Shown: piece after piece, positions 51,858 through 62,469 of the stretch
Layout of the letters: every line of letters starts with the position of its first letter
Numbering within the stretch: the first letter of the stretch is position 1
Source: an uncultured Pelagibacteraceae bacterium
GTDB lineage: Bacteria > Pseudomonadota > Alphaproteobacteria > Pelagibacterales > Pelagibacteraceae
Assembly (NCBI GenBank): GCA_902570425.1
Contig: CACFYB010000003.1
Location: 18,134 to 82,133 of the forward strand
DNA: 64,000 nucleotides
Reading direction: 5' to 3'
The notes under the pieces: model-generated
What the model saw: the letters and a program-made list of their open reading frames with translations, nothing else
Database searches by the model: none
What the model was told of the DNA's origin: nothing
Translations under genes and position numbers: made by a program

Positions 51858-53774
51858 ATGTTTACAATAGAATTACCAGACGGAAACAATATAAAATTTT
51901 CTAAAAAAGTTACAGGTTTAGAAATTGCAGAAAAAATTAGTAAATCTTTAGCAAAACAAGCTATAGTTATAAGTGTTGACAATGAATTGAAAGATCTCAA
52001 TTTTTTAATTGATAAAGATTGTAAAGTTAAAGTTTTTACAGCAAAAAATGAAGAGGGGCTTGATACAATTAGACATGATACTGCACACATATTAGCAATG
52101 GCTGTTCAAGAACTGTTTCCTAAGACACAAGTAACGATTGGTCCAGTAATTGAAAATGGTTTTTATTATGATTTTGCAAGAAAAGAACCTTTTACAGAGG
52201 ATGATTTAAGAAAAATTGAGGAAAAAATGAGAGAAATTGTGGATAGAGATGAAATTACTAAAAGAGAGATTTGGGATAGAGATAAAGCTATTAAACATTT
52301 TAAAAAGAAAGGTGAATTTTATAAAGCTGAACTTATAGAAAGTATTCCTAAAAATGAAGAAGTTTCAATTTATTTTCACGGAAAATGGCATGATTTATGT
52401 AAAGGTCCACATTTACCATCAACAGGAAAAATAGGTAAATTTTTTAAATTAACAAAAGTTTCAGGAGCTTATTGGAGAGGTGACTCTAAAAATGAAATGC
52501 TTCAAAGAATATACGGCACAAGCTGGGCTTCACAAAAAGATTTAGATGAACATTTAAAAAGAATTGAGGAGGCAGAAAAAAGAGATCATAGAAAATTAGG
52601 TAAAGAAATGAATTTGTTCCATTTTAGAGAAGAGAGCCCAGGGTCAGTTTTTTGGCATGAAAAAGGCTGGGCATTATTTCAAAAGTTAATAAACTATATG
52701 CGAATGAAACAGGATATTGCTGGTTATAAGGAAATAAATACTCCAGAAGTTTTAGATAGAAGTTTATGGGAAAAATCTGGTCATTGGGAAAAATTTGGAG
52801 CAAATATGTATACATCAACCACTCCAGATGAAAAAATATTTGCAATTAAACCCATGAATTGCCCTGGATGTGTAGAAGTTTTTAAACAAGGTCTTAAAAG
52901 CTATAAAGATTTACCTTTAAAAATGTCTGAATTTGGCAAAGTTCATCGTTATGAACCATCGGGGGCGCTTCATGGTCTTTTAAGAGTAAGAGCATTTACG
53001 CAAGATGATGCACATATATTTTGTACAGAAGATCAAATAACTCAAGAATGTTTAACTGTAACTAATCTTATTTTGGAAATTTACAAAGATCTTGGGTTTG
53101 AAAATGTTATTTTGAAATATTCTGATAGACCAGATTTAAGAGTTGGAGATGATAATGTTTGGGATAAAGCTGAAGCTGCATTATTAGAGGCTGTAAAGGC
53201 TACAAAATTAAAATATACTATTAACAAAGGTGAAGGGGCATTTTATGGACCTAAGATTGAATTTGTTCTTAGAGATGCAATTGGAAGAGACTGGCAATGT
53301 GGAACCTTGCAAGTTGATTTTAATTTACCTGGAAGATTAGGTGCATCTTATATTGATAAAGATGGTACAAAAAAAGTTCCTGTAATGTTGCATAGAGCAT
53401 TATTTGGTTCATTAGAAAGATTTATTGGAATATTAATTGAAAATTATGCTGGCAAACTTCCGTTTTGGATTTCTCCATTACAAACAGTTGTTATACCAAT
53501 TTCAGAAGATTTTGGTCACTATGCAATTGAAGTATGTAAAAAACTAAAAAGTGATGGAATAAGTTCAATCGTTGATTTAAAAAATCACAATTTAAATTAT
53601 AAAATTAGAGAACATTCATTAGCAAAAGTGCCACTTTTATTGATTTGTGGTAAAAAAGAAGTTGACAGTAATAGTGTAACTATTAGAAGATTGGATTCTA
53701 ATAAACAAGAAAATATGAAATTAGATCTATTTTTAAAAAAATATTCTGCTCAAAACAAAGCATCTTCAAATTAA
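51858..53774 (+). CDS. thrS: Threonyl-tRNA synthetase
   Basis: The 638-residue class II synthetase has an N-terminal TGS domain (FTIELPDGNNIKFSKKVTG), an editing domain with the HDTAHILAMAV and DLCKGPHLPSTGKIG motifs, the catalytic core with GSVFWHEKGWALFQKL, KPMNCPGC (zinc cysteine), RYEPSGALHGLLRVRAFTQDDAHIF and HRALFGSLERF, and an anticodon domain. It begins immediately after the glycosyltransferase stop and abuts infC, the classical thrS-infC-rpmI-rplT-pheST order. Confidence 0.97.
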   Translation: MFTIELPDGNNIKFSKKVTGLEIAEKISKSLAKQAIVISVDNELKDLNFLIDKDCKVKVFTAKNEEGLDTIRHDTAHILAMAVQELFPKTQVTIGPVIENGFYYDFARKEPFTEDDLRKIEEKMREIVDRDEITKREIWDRDKAIKHFKKKGEFYKAELIESIPKNEEVSIYFHGKWHDLCKGPHLPSTGKIGKFFKLTKVSGAYWRGDSKNEMLQRIYGTSWASQKDLDEHLKRIEEAEKRDHRKLGKEMNLFHFREESPGSVFWHEKGWALFQKLINYMRMKQDIAGYKEINTPEVLDRSLWEKSGHWEKFGANMYTSTTPDEKIFAIKPMNCPGCVEVFKQGLKSYKDLPLKMSEFGKVHRYEPSGALHGLLRVRAFTQDDAHIFCTEDQITQECLTVTNLILEIYKDLGFENVILKYSDRPDLRVGDDNVWDKAEAALLEAVKATKLKYTINKGEGAFYGPKIEFVLRDAIGRDWQCGTLQVDFNLPGRLGASYIDKDGTKKVPVMLHRALFGSLERFIGILIENYAGKLPFWISPLQTVVIPISEDFGHYAIEVCKKLKSDGISSIVDLKNHNLNYKIREHSLAKVPLLLICGKKEVDSNSVTIRRLDSNKQENMKLDLFLKKYSAQNKASSN

Positions 53775-54320
53775 GTGGCGGAATTCAAACAAAATTATTT
53801 TCAGAGAAGAACAAAAGATCGAGGTCCAAGATCAAACAATCGAATTTCATCACCCGAAGTTCAAGTAATAGCAACTGATGGAAAAAATTTGGGAATCTTA
53901 AGTACTAACGAAGCTATATCAATGGCAAAAAAAGAAGGACTTGATTTAATCGAAATAGCCCCAAATGCAAATCCGCCAGTTTGCAAAATTATGGATATGG
54001 GCAAATTTAAATATGATGCTCAAAAAAAAGCTAATTTAGCAAAAAAAAAACAAAAAATCATTTCTTTAAAAGAAATAAAAATGAGACCTGTGACAGAAAC
54101 TCATGATTATGAGTTCAAGGTAAAAAATGCTAAAAAATTTATTGCTAAAGGAGATAAGGTAAAATTTACAATCAGATTTAAAGGAAGAGAACTTCAACAC
54201 TCACATCTTGGCAATAAGCTTATGACTAAAATAAAAGAGGATATGAAGGAAATCGGCAAAGTTGAATTAGATCCAAAATTTGATGGCAAACAAATGATAA
54301 TGGTAATTCAGCCTTTATAA
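53775..54320 (+). CDS. infC: Translation initiation factor IF-3
   Basis: IF-3 binds the 30S subunit and checks start-codon pairing. The 181 residues include NNRISSPEVQVIATDGKNLG, LIEIAPNANPPVCKIMDMGKFKYD, VKFTIRFKGRE and the C-domain KVELDPKFDGKQMIMVI. The start is GTG (53775), directly adjacent to the thrS stop with no visible SD, so it may depend on thrS translation. In E. coli infC starts with AUU and IF-3 represses it; GTG is a weaker form of that peculiarity. Confidence 0.95.
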   Translation: MAEFKQNYFQRRTKDRGPRSNNRISSPEVQVIATDGKNLGILSTNEAISMAKKEGLDLIEIAPNANPPVCKIMDMGKFKYDAQKKANLAKKKQKIISLKEIKMRPVTETHDYEFKVKNAKKFIAKGDKVKFTIRFKGRELQHSHLGNKLMTKIKEDMKEIGKVELDPKFDGKQMIMVIQPL

Positions 54321-54377
54321 ATTTGAGTAGATATTAGTTGTAAATTTTTAACATTCTATGTATAACCTCGCACAATT

Positions 54378-54584
54378 ATGCCTAAATTAAAAACAAAAAG
54401 CTCAGCAAAAAAAAGGTTTAAAATATCTGCAAGAGGAAAAGTAATTAGCGCTCAAGCAGGTAAGAGACATGGTATGATTAAAAGAACAAATTCACAAATA
54501 AGAAAATTAAGAGGCACTACAACATTGTCAAAGCAGGATGGAAAAATTGTTAAATCGTATATGCCTTATAGTTTAAGAGGTTAA
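54378..54584 (+). CDS. rpmI: 50S ribosomal protein L35
   Basis: L35 is a small late-assembling 50S protein. The 68 residues include [29 protein letters not shown] and the basic C-terminus, standard for the family. It lies 57 bp after infC and one base before rplT. The gap before it shows no strong stem-loop that I could identify, although L20 autoregulates this mRNA in other bacteria. Confidence 0.96.
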   Translation: MPKLKTKSSAKKRFKISARGKVISAQAGKRHGMIKRTNSQIRKLRGTTTLSKQDGKIVKSYMPYSLRG

Positions 54585-54585
54585 A

Positions 54586-54942
54586 ATGGCTAGAGTAAAA
54601 AGAGGCGTCACAAGTAGAGCAAAGCATAAAAAAGTTCTAAAAGCCGTTAAAGGTCAATGGGGTAGAAGAAAAAATACAATTAGAGTAGCTAAGCAAGCAA
54701 TGGAAAAAGCGATGCAGTATGCTTACAGAGATCGTAGAAATAAAAAAAGAGATTTCAAATCTTTATGGATACAAAGAATTAATGCTGGTGTTAGAGCCGA
54801 GGGTTTAACATATTCAAAATTTATTAATGGATTAAATAAGTGTGGCATCAAAATTGATCGAAAAATACTTGCCGAGATAGCTTATGATAGTCCAGAAGCC
54901 TTTAAAACGATTGTTCAAAAAGCACAATCTGCACTAAATTAA
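54586..54942 (+). CDS. rplT: 50S ribosomal protein L20
   Basis: L20 is an early 23S rRNA-binding assembly protein. The 118 residues include [46 protein letters not shown] and the C-terminal [17 protein letters not shown]. Length is standard. It follows rpmI by one base and precedes pheS by 43 bp. Confidence 0.97.
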   Translation: MARVKRGVTSRAKHKKVLKAVKGQWGRRKNTIRVAKQAMEKAMQYAYRDRRNKKRDFKSLWIQRINAGVRAEGLTYSKFINGLNKCGIKIDRKILAEIAYDSPEAFKTIVQKAQSALN

Positions 54943-54985
54943 TCTTCTCTATTGTTTTATTTTTCTGAAGAAATAATCTGTAAAA

Positions 54986-56053
54986 ATGTCAGATCTAAAA
55001 AAAATAAAAGATAAATTTTTATTAAAATTAAAAAACCAATTAAATCTTTCTGAAATAAATCAAATCAAATCAGACCTATTTGGCAAAAATGGAATAGTTA
55101 CATTACAATTTAAAAAAATTAGATCTATACCTGAAACTGAGAGGAAAAAATTTGCCTCAGATTTAAATATTATCAAGGATCAGTTACAAGATTTAATTAA
55201 CTTAAAGATAAATAAAATTGAAAATACAGAAATTAATAAAAAACTTAAAAAAGAAAAAATTGATATCACTTTACCCGAAAGACCATTTACAAAAGGTAAA
55301 ATTCATCCTGTATCACAAACAATTGACGAGATATCCTCTATCTTTTCAGAGATAGGTTTCAGTGTGGAGGAAGGTCCAGATGTCGAAAATGAATATAATA
55401 ATTTTACAGCACTAAATACCCCAGATAATCATCCTGCAAGAGACATGCATGACACATTTTATCTTGATGAAAAAAAAGAAAAATTATTACGTACTCATAC
55501 TTCACCCGTTCAAATAAGGACTATGTTGAAAGACAAACCACCTTTTAAGATTATAGCACCTGGAAGGACTTATAGATCTGATAGTGATCAAACACACTCA
55601 CCAATGTTTCATCAAGTTGAAGGTCTACATATTGATAAAGATATTAATATGGGTCATTTGAAAGGTTGTTTAAATTATTTTATCAAAGAATTTTTTGAAG
55701 TAGATAGTATAAAAATGAGATTTAGACCAAGTCACTTTCCTTTTACTGAACCTTCTGCAGAAGTCGATATAGGATATAAAATAAAAGACGGAAAAATTAT
55801 AATAGGTGAAGGTGATAAGTGGCTTGAGATTTTAGGATGTGGAATGGTTCATCCAAATGTATTAAAAAATGTAAAAGTTGATCCATCGAAATTTCAGGGA
55901 TACGCTTTTGGCATCGGTATTGATAGATTGGCTATGCTGAAATATGGCATTAATGATCTAAGATCTTTTTTTGATTGTGATTATAGATGGTTAAATCATT
56001 TTGGTTTTGACCCATTAGATGTGCCAACAAATTATAGAGGTTTGAGTAGATGA
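54986..56053 (+). CDS. pheS: Phenylalanyl-tRNA synthetase alpha subunit
   Basis: PheS carries the catalytic class II core of the (alpha-beta)2 enzyme. The 355 residues have an N-terminal coiled coil and then [62 protein letters not shown] and the motif 3 region [18 protein letters not shown]. The stop overlaps the pheT ATG by 4 bp. Full length. Confidence 0.97.
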   Translation: MSDLKKIKDKFLLKLKNQLNLSEINQIKSDLFGKNGIVTLQFKKIRSIPETERKKFASDLNIIKDQLQDLINLKINKIENTEINKKLKKEKIDITLPERPFTKGKIHPVSQTIDEISSIFSEIGFSVEEGPDVENEYNNFTALNTPDNHPARDMHDTFYLDEKKEKLLRTHTSPVQIRTMLKDKPPFKIIAPGRTYRSDSDQTHSPMFHQVEGLHIDKDINMGHLKGCLNYFIKEFFEVDSIKMRFRPSHFPFTEPSAEVDIGYKIKDGKIIIGEGDKWLEILGCGMVHPNVLKNVKVDPSKFQGYAFGIGIDRLAMLKYGINDLRSFFDCDYRWLNHFGFDPLDVPTNYRGLSR

Positions 56054-58458
56054 AAATCACATTTGATTGGCTGCGAGATCATTTGAAAACAAATTCAAAA
56101 GAAAAAGTTCTTTTAGAACAGCTTACGAATATTGGATTAGAAGTAGAAAGTGTAGAAAATTTATCTGCTGACAACAAATTATTTAAAGTAGCAAAAATAA
56201 TTAAAACTGAGAAACATCCCAACGCAGATCGATTAAAAGTTTGTTATGTCAATGTTGGAGAAAAGGGATTTAAAAAAGTTGTCTGTGGTGCAGCAAATGC
56301 GAAAGAAGGATTAATTACTATATATGCTCCTCCAGGTGTTATAATTCCTAAAACAAAAACAAAATTAGTAGTGGCGAAGATTAGAGGCGTTACCTCCTAC
56401 GGAATGCTTTGTTCAGAATCTGAATTAAATCTATCAGATGCAAGTGATGGGATTGCAGAATTATCAAAATCAAAATACGAGAAAAAAATTGGTATGAATT
56501 ATTTTTCAAAATCAAAATCAAATCTTATTGATTTATCAATTACCCCAAATAGGCCAGATTGTCTGGGTGTTAAAGGAATTGCCAGAGATCTTGCTGCTTC
56601 TGGTTTTGGTAAATTAAGAGATATAAAAGAAAAAAAAATTAATTCTAAAACAAAACAATCTTTAACTATTAAAATTAATAAAGATAAAGTTCAAGGCTGT
56701 AGCACTTTTGGAAGTTGTTTAATTACCAATCTAAAAAATACTGAAAGCCCTCAATGGCTGAAAGACAAACTAATTTCTGTTGGTCAAAAGCCAATTTCTG
56801 CAATAGTTGATATAACCAATTATGTAATGCTCGACTTAAATCGACCGCTACATGCATATGACGCTGATAAAATTGAAAAAGGGATAATAGTACGAAACTC
56901 TAAATTTGGAGAAGAATTCACAGCTCTAGATAATAGAAAATATAAATTAGAGAATGGCATGTGTGTTATAAGTGATAGAAAAGGTATACTAGGATTAGGT
57001 GGAATTATAGGCGGAACACGATCAGCTACTGAACTATATACAAAAAATATATTATTAGAATCAGCATATTTTAATCCAAAAATAATAAGAAAAACTGCAA
57101 AAAAATTAAATATCGATACAGATGCAAAGTTTAGATTTGAGAGAGGTATTGATCCATTGTCAATTGAGGAAGGTTTGAATAAAGCAGCATTATTAATTAC
57201 AGAAATATGTGGAGGTGAAGTTAGCAAGATAGATATTCAAAAAACTGAAAATTTTAAAACCAAAATTATTAAATTTGATCCTCAATTGTTTGAGAAGGTA
57301 TCAGGTTTTAAAATCTCTAGTAAAAAAATGTTAAAAATTTTACAGGATCTGGGTTTTAGATATAAGAAAGAAAAAAAATTTTATAAACTAACAATTCCAT
57401 CATGGAGACCAGATATTTCTCAAAATGTTGATATTGTAGAAGAATTAGTTAGGATATGTGGTTATGATAAGATTAAAACTTTAGATCCAATTAAAGAAAG
57501 AACGAAATCCACATTAACTCAATCTCAAAAATTATTTCATTTTTTACAACGATCAATAGCATCAAAAGGTTATTTAGAAGCAATTACTTGGTCGTTTACC
57601 GACTCAAATTACAATGATTATTTTAAGGATATAAATAAAGAAATTAAGATTGTGAATCCTATTAGTTCCGAATTAGATGTTTTAAGAAATTCTATATTTT
57701 CAAATTTAATTATGTTCATGAGCAAAAATCTTGACCGAGGATTTAAAGATTTATCAATTTTTGAAATAGGACCTGTTTTTACTGGACCAAATCCAGGTGA
57801 ACAAAATACTATAGTTTGTGGATTGTCAGCAGGTAAAAAATCTAGACTTTCTTGGATTGAAAAAGAGAGAAATATTGATGTATTTGATGCCAAAAGAGAT
57901 GTAATTCAAACTTTAGTTGAAGCAGGGTACAATGCTAGTAAGTTTTTTGTAGACAGTGAAACTCCAAATTATTATCACCCTGGCAAATCTGGAAGATTAT
58001 TCTTAAATAAAGAAAAAAACAATGTAGCCGCTTATTTTGGTGAGATTCACCCAAATATTTTAAAGAAGATTGATATTAAAACAGAATCGTTAGTAGGTTT
58101 CGAAATTTTTCTCGATAATTTAGAATTATCAAAAAAAAAGTTAAATGATCAAAAAACAAATTTTGTCATTTCAGACTTCCAAAAATCTGAAAGAGATTTT
58201 GCATTTGTAATAAATAAAGATGTAAACGCTCAAGATTTGATAGATGCTGTCTATAAAGTAGATCAATCCTTGATAAGTAATGTTAAAATTTTTGATGTTT
58301 ATGAGGGTGATAATATTCCTGAAAATCAAAAATCAATTGCGCTAAATGTTACAATACAATCATTAGAAAGAACATTAAATGATAGCGATTTAGAAAAAAT
58401 TAATAAATCCATTATTAAAACAGTAGAAAATAAAACTGGTGCAAAAATCCGATCTTAA
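56050..58458 (+). CDS. pheT: Phenylalanyl-tRNA synthetase beta subunit
   Basis: The 802-residue beta subunit contains an N-terminal tRNA-binding EMAP-like domain ([17 protein letters not shown]...[13 protein letters not shown]), the B3/B4 editing domain, the B5 domain, a class II-like core ([23 protein letters not shown]) and the C-terminal ferredoxin-fold anticodon-binding domain ([13 protein letters not shown]). The architecture and length are normal. It is followed by lepA after 5 bp. Confidence 0.97.
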   Translation: MKITFDWLRDHLKTNSKEKVLLEQLTNIGLEVESVENLSADNKLFKVAKIIKTEKHPNADRLKVCYVNVGEKGFKKVVCGAANAKEGLITIYAPPGVIIPKTKTKLVVAKIRGVTSYGMLCSESELNLSDASDGIAELSKSKYEKKIGMNYFSKSKSNLIDLSITPNRPDCLGVKGIARDLAASGFGKLRDIKEKKINSKTKQSLTIKINKDKVQGCSTFGSCLITNLKNTESPQWLKDKLISVGQKPISAIVDITNYVMLDLNRPLHAYDADKIEKGIIVRNSKFGEEFTALDNRKYKLENGMCVISDRKGILGLGGIIGGTRSATELYTKNILLESAYFNPKIIRKTAKKLNIDTDAKFRFERGIDPLSIEEGLNKAALLITEICGGEVSKIDIQKTENFKTKIIKFDPQLFEKVSGFKISSKKMLKILQDLGFRYKKEKKFYKLTIPSWRPDISQNVDIVEELVRICGYDKIKTLDPIKERTKSTLTQSQKLFHFLQRSIASKGYLEAITWSFTDSNYNDYFKDINKEIKIVNPISSELDVLRNSIFSNLIMFMSKNLDRGFKDLSIFEIGPVFTGPNPGEQNTIVCGLSAGKKSRLSWIEKERNIDVFDAKRDVIQTLVEAGYNASKFFVDSETPNYYHPGKSGRLFLNKEKNNVAAYFGEIHPNILKKIDIKTESLVGFEIFLDNLELSKKKLNDQKTNFVISDFQKSERDFAFVINKDVNAQDLIDAVYKVDQSLISNVKIFDVYEGDNIPENQKSIALNVTIQSLERTLNDSDLEKINKSIIKTVENKTGAKIRS

Positions 58459-58463
58459 AATAA

Positions 58464-60272
58464 ATGAGCACTATAGATAATATAAGAAATTTTGCGATTA
58501 TTGCACACATTGATCATGGGAAATCTACAATTGCAGATAGGATAATTCACAAATGTGGTGGTCTTACCGAAAGAGAAATGAAAGCTCAAGTATTAGACTC
58601 TATGGATATAGAGAGGGAAAGAGGTATTACTATTAAAGCACAAACAGTAAAGTTGAATTATAAATCAAAAAATGGAAAAAATTATATTCTTAATATAATT
58701 GACACACCCGGACATGTGGATTTCAGTTATGAAGTAAGCAGATCACTCTATGCGTGTGAAGGCTCCATATTAATCGTTGATAGTACACAAGGTGTAGAAG
58801 CACAAACATTGGCTAATGTTTATCAAGCTTTAGATATTAATCATGAAATTATTCCTGTCCTTAATAAGATTGATTTACCAGCATCTGATTTAGAAAGAAC
58901 AAAAAAACAAATTGAAGATGTAATTGGTATTGATACTGAAAATGCTATTCCTTGCTCAGGAAAAACTGGAGAGGGAATAGATCAAATATTGGAACAGATA
59001 GTAAATAAACTACCGGGACCTAAAGGTAATTTAAATCGGGATTTAAAATGTTTATTAGTTGATAGCTGGTATGACACGTATTTGGGAGTAGTAATATTAG
59101 TCAGAGTTATAAATGGTAAAATTACAAAAAATATGAAAATAAAAATGCTTTCAACTAATCAGGACTATGTTGTTGAAAAAGTAGGATTATTTACTCCAAA
59201 ACCAAAAGATGTAAATGAACTAAATTCTGGAGAAATAGGATTTATAACAACAGGTATTAAAGTTTTATCTGATACAAAAGTTGGAGATACAATTTGTGAT
59301 GCATCAAAACCACAAGTTGATGCTTTACCTGGCTTTAAGCCAAGTAAACCAGTAGTTTTCTGTGGTTTGTTTCCAGTTGATAGCTCTGAATACCAAAAAT
59401 TAAAGGATGGATTAGCTAAATTACAGCTTAACGATGCTAGCTTTTCTTATGAGGCTGAGTCTTCATCAGCCTTGGGTTTGGGTTTTAGGTGTGGTTTTTT
59501 AGGATTGTTACATCTTGAAATAATAACTGAAAGACTAGAAAGAGAGTTCGATGTTAACCTATTAACAACTACCCCAGGTGTTGTTTACAAAATAGAATTA
59601 AATAATGGTGAAATAAGAGATTTACAGAATCCATCTAGTTTACCAGATCTAACATTTGTAAAGTCAATTGAAGAACCATGGATAAAAGCAACAATAATAA
59701 CACCAGATAACTATTTAGGTTCAATAATAAAATTATGTCAAGATAAACGAGGTATACAAACTAATCTGACTTATTCAGGAAACAGAGCTGTCATATCATA
59801 TGAACTTCCATTAAATGAGGTTGTTTTTGATTTTAACGACAGAATTAAATCAATGACAAGTGGCTATGCTAGTTTTGATTATGAAATAATTGAACATAGA
59901 GAAGGTGATTTAGTTAAACTTGGTATTTTAGTTAATGGCGAACCAGTTGATGCACTTGCAATGATGATACATAAAGATTTCGCACAAAAAACGGGAAGAG
60001 AAGTTTGTGAAAAATTAAAAAATTTAATACCTAGACACAATTTTATGATACCAATCCAAGCAGCAATTGGAGGAAAAATTATAGCTAGAGAAACAATCAA
60101 AGGTTTTAAAAAGGATGTACTGACAAAAATTCATGGTGGTGGAGCAACTGATCGAAAAAGAAAACTTTTGGAAAAACAAAAAAAAGGAAAAGCCCGATCT
60201 AAACAATTTGGAAAAGTAGAAATTCCACAAGAAGCTTTTATTGGTGTTTTAAAAATAAATAAAGAAACTTAA
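58464..60272 (+). CDS. lepA: Elongation factor 4 (LepA) GTPase
   Basis: LepA is a ribosomal GTPase involved in translation fidelity and initiation or subunit biogenesis. The 602 residues show the G motifs [26 protein letters not shown] and NKIDLPASD, the EF-G-like domains, and the LepA-only C-terminal domain ending in [39 protein letters not shown]. It is the last core gene before the surface-glycan genes begin 10 bp downstream. Confidence 0.98.
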   Translation: MSTIDNIRNFAIIAHIDHGKSTIADRIIHKCGGLTEREMKAQVLDSMDIERERGITIKAQTVKLNYKSKNGKNYILNIIDTPGHVDFSYEVSRSLYACEGSILIVDSTQGVEAQTLANVYQALDINHEIIPVLNKIDLPASDLERTKKQIEDVIGIDTENAIPCSGKTGEGIDQILEQIVNKLPGPKGNLNRDLKCLLVDSWYDTYLGVVILVRVINGKITKNMKIKMLSTNQDYVVEKVGLFTPKPKDVNELNSGEIGFITTGIKVLSDTKVGDTICDASKPQVDALPGFKPSKPVVFCGLFPVDSSEYQKLKDGLAKLQLNDASFSYEAESSSALGLGFRCGFLGLLHLEIITERLEREFDVNLLTTTPGVVYKIELNNGEIRDLQNPSSLPDLTFVKSIEEPWIKATIITPDNYLGSIIKLCQDKRGIQTNLTYSGNRAVISYELPLNEVVFDFNDRIKSMTSGYASFDYEIIEHREGDLVKLGILVNGEPVDALAMMIHKDFAQKTGREVCEKLKNLIPRHNFMIPIQAAIGGKIIARETIKGFKKDVLTKIHGGGATDRKRKLLEKQKKGKARSKQFGKVEIPQEAFIGVLKINKET

Positions 60273-60282
60273 GAAACTATTA

Positions 60283-61524
60283 ATGCAAATTAATAAAAAG
60301 ATTATTCTTTTTGAAGGTGAACTAAAAGGTGGAAAAGGTCACCATTATGATCATTTAGTTGAAAATTCATTTTATTATCAAAATCGAGGTGAAATTATAT
60401 GGGTAGTCAATAAAAAATTCAGAAAGGAGAATTTATTTATACCTAAATTTGTAAAAGTTTTAAATATTATAGATAGTGCTGATAGAAAAATAATTCAGAA
60501 AAATTTTAAATTTAATATTGAAATTATTTATCTTGCTATTAAAAATTTTTTCAAAAGTTATTTTTTTTTATTATTTAGAATAAAGTTAAATTCAAAATTT
60601 TTAATTTTTATTTTAAAAAATTTTTTCTCTTTTCCAAAATATTTTAGCTCCTTTTATGAAATTTATGAGATTTTAAATCTCAATAAAGATGATAAAATAC
60701 TTTTTCAAACATCAAGAATTAATGATTTTGAATTAGCATATGCTCTAACATTACTAAATTGCAAACCACAAATTCATTTAAGAATTATTCAATTACATAA
60801 AAAAAGAAAATTAAAAAATTTTAATAATATTTTAAAAAAATTAAATGATGATAAAAAATTATTTAATGATGTATTCGTTTATACAGAGACAGATTTTCAA
60901 AAACAGGAAATAAAAAGATACACAAATATTGATGTTGATCTATTTTTTAATAATTTATCATTCTCAGAAAAAAACGAAAAAAAATCAAGATTTACAATTG
61001 GTATTCTTGGAGAGTCTAGATATGATAAAGGTTTTTATAAAACTCCTGAGTTAATAAGAATTTTAAATAATAAAGTTCCAAATAAAATAAATTTTATAAT
61101 ACAAATAAACAATTGTCCCTCAAATTTGATTAAAACAAAAGAAGAGCTACAGGAATTAGCTAGAGAATTTAATAACATTAAATTAATAAATGGTTACATT
61201 AATTTTTTTGAATACAGAGAGATATTAAAGACAATAGATATAATTCCATTATTACATGAATTAGATCAATTAAAAAATTGTGGGTCAGGTATAGTTTTTT
61301 CTTCCATGGTCAATGAAATTCCAATGGTTATACCTAAAAATGCAATATTTGTGAGCAGTTTTTTTAAATATGAGTCATTTTTAGAGGCAAAAAATATTAA
61401 TGATTATTCTCAAAGTATTGAAAAAATTATTGAAAATTATCCAAAATTTCTTGAAAAGGCAAAAAAACAATCCAAATTATATTTGAATAAATTAAATCAA
61501 GACTTTTTAAATAATAGAATTTAA
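60283..61524 (+). CDS. Putative GT-B glycosyltransferase, poorly conserved
   Basis: The 413-residue protein has no strong N-terminal signature; it begins KKIILFEGELKGGKGHHYDHL. The C-terminal half fits a GT4/GT-B donor domain: FTIGILGESRYDKGFYKTPELI, KLINGYINFFEYREILKTIDIIPLLHE and LKNCGSGIVFSSMVNEIPMVIP. There is no membrane helix. It is extremely AT-rich and starts the surface-polysaccharide region directly after lepA. The sugar donor and acceptor are unknown; assignment rests on the C-terminal half. Confidence 0.6.
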   Translation: MQINKKIILFEGELKGGKGHHYDHLVENSFYYQNRGEIIWVVNKKFRKENLFIPKFVKVLNIIDSADRKIIQKNFKFNIEIIYLAIKNFFKSYFFLLFRIKLNSKFLIFILKNFFSFPKYFSSFYEIYEILNLNKDDKILFQTSRINDFELAYALTLLNCKPQIHLRIIQLHKKRKLKNFNNILKKLNDDKKLFNDVFVYTETDFQKQEIKRYTNIDVDLFFNNLSFSEKNEKKSRFTIGILGESRYDKGFYKTPELIRILNNKVPNKINFIIQINNCPSNLIKTKEELQELAREFNNIKLINGYINFFEYREILKTIDIIPLLHELDQLKNCGSGIVFSSMVNEIPMVIPKNAIFVSSFFKYESFLEAKNINDYSQSIEKIIENYPKFLEKAKKQSKLYLNKLNQDFLNNRI

Positions 61525-61542
61525 CTTATTAAATTTGAATAT

Positions 61543-62469
61543 ATGTCAGAAGAAAATAAAAATTGTACTGTTGTCATAACAACTTTTTTTTCAGGTGAAA
61601 AACTTGAGACTTGTATTAAAAATATTCCTGAAACTTTTAAGATATTGATAATAGATAATGGTGGTGAAAAAGATAAAAAAAAATATTTTGAAAAAAAATT
61701 TGATAATTTAAGTTATTACGTATCAAATGAAAATTTAGGTGTTCCAAAATCTTATAGTCTTGCAAACAAGTTGGTTAAAACAAAATACATGTTTAATACA
61801 CAACCTGATGTCATTATTAAAAAAAATTGTATTGAAAATTTATTAAAAAAAACAAAACTTTATCCAAATTTTGCTATAATGAGCCCAACGATATTCCATA
61901 ACAAATCTTACCTTGTTGAGGGAGATTATAAAGTTTTAAAGATTCAAAATAAAAAATATAAGGAAACAAAAAAACAAGAATGTCATAGAGCTTATAAAAA
62001 ACCACCTGAAGGAGATATATCAGTTGATGGTGTAACAGGAACGGCAATGTTAATTGATAGGGAAAAACTCAAGCTAATAGACGATTGGGATAAAAACATT
62101 TTTAACTATTTTGAAGATATGGATTTATGTCTGCGCTTTAGATTAAAAGGGTTTGAAATTATTAAAATATGTGATGCAGAGGTGGATCACGATGCGTTTG
62201 CTTCTCACGATGGTATACATTTAAAAGAAATGGATTTTTCGAGAAATTGGCATTATTCTTGGTCAAGAATTTATTTTCTTAAAAAACACACATCACAATC
62301 TCAAGCTTTATTATATGGCTTCTCTTTAATGATATCTTCATCTCTAAAATTTTTATTTTATTTTGCTTTTAAAAGATCTAAATCAATCACACATTTTGCA
62401 AAAGCATATGGAGCATTTTTTTCAATATTAAATTTAAAACCAAATTATAGGCCGAAGATAAAATTATGA
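61543..62469 (+). CDS. Family 2 glycosyltransferase (rhamnosyltransferase-like)
   Basis: The 308-residue GT-A enzyme begins CTVVITTFFSGEKLETCIKNIP, has NENLGVPKSYSLANKLVKTKYMFNTQPDV (donor-site DXD-like region with Pro-Asp) and the late motif GVTGTAMLIDREKL...FNYFEDMDLCLRFRLKGF, the ED-x-D block of the WcaE/RfbF-like subgroup. A hydrophobic patch (GFSLMISSSLKFLFYFAF) may associate with the membrane. It probably adds a sugar to a surface polysaccharide. It overlaps the next gene by 4 bp. Confidence 0.88.
   Translation: MSEENKNCTVVITTFFSGEKLETCIKNIPETFKILIIDNGGEKDKKKYFEKKFDNLSYYVSNENLGVPKSYSLANKLVKTKYMFNTQPDVIIKKNCIENLLKKTKLYPNFAIMSPTIFHNKSYLVEGDYKVLKIQNKKYKETKKQECHRAYKKPPEGDISVDGVTGTAMLIDREKLKLIDDWDKNIFNYFEDMDLCLRFRLKGFEIIKICDAEVDHDAFASHDGIHLKEMDFSRNWHYSWSRIYFLKKHTSQSQALLYGFSLMISSSLKFLFYFAFKRSKSITHFAKAYGAFFSILNLKPNYRPKIKL

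Noticed and set aside
54943-54985. TCTTC...GAAGA stem after rplT as a terminator
   Set aside because: The stem has only 5 bp with a long loop, and pheS follows in the same direction.
56820-57893. Minus-strand ORFs inside pheT
   Set aside because: They are shadows of a complete pheT gene.
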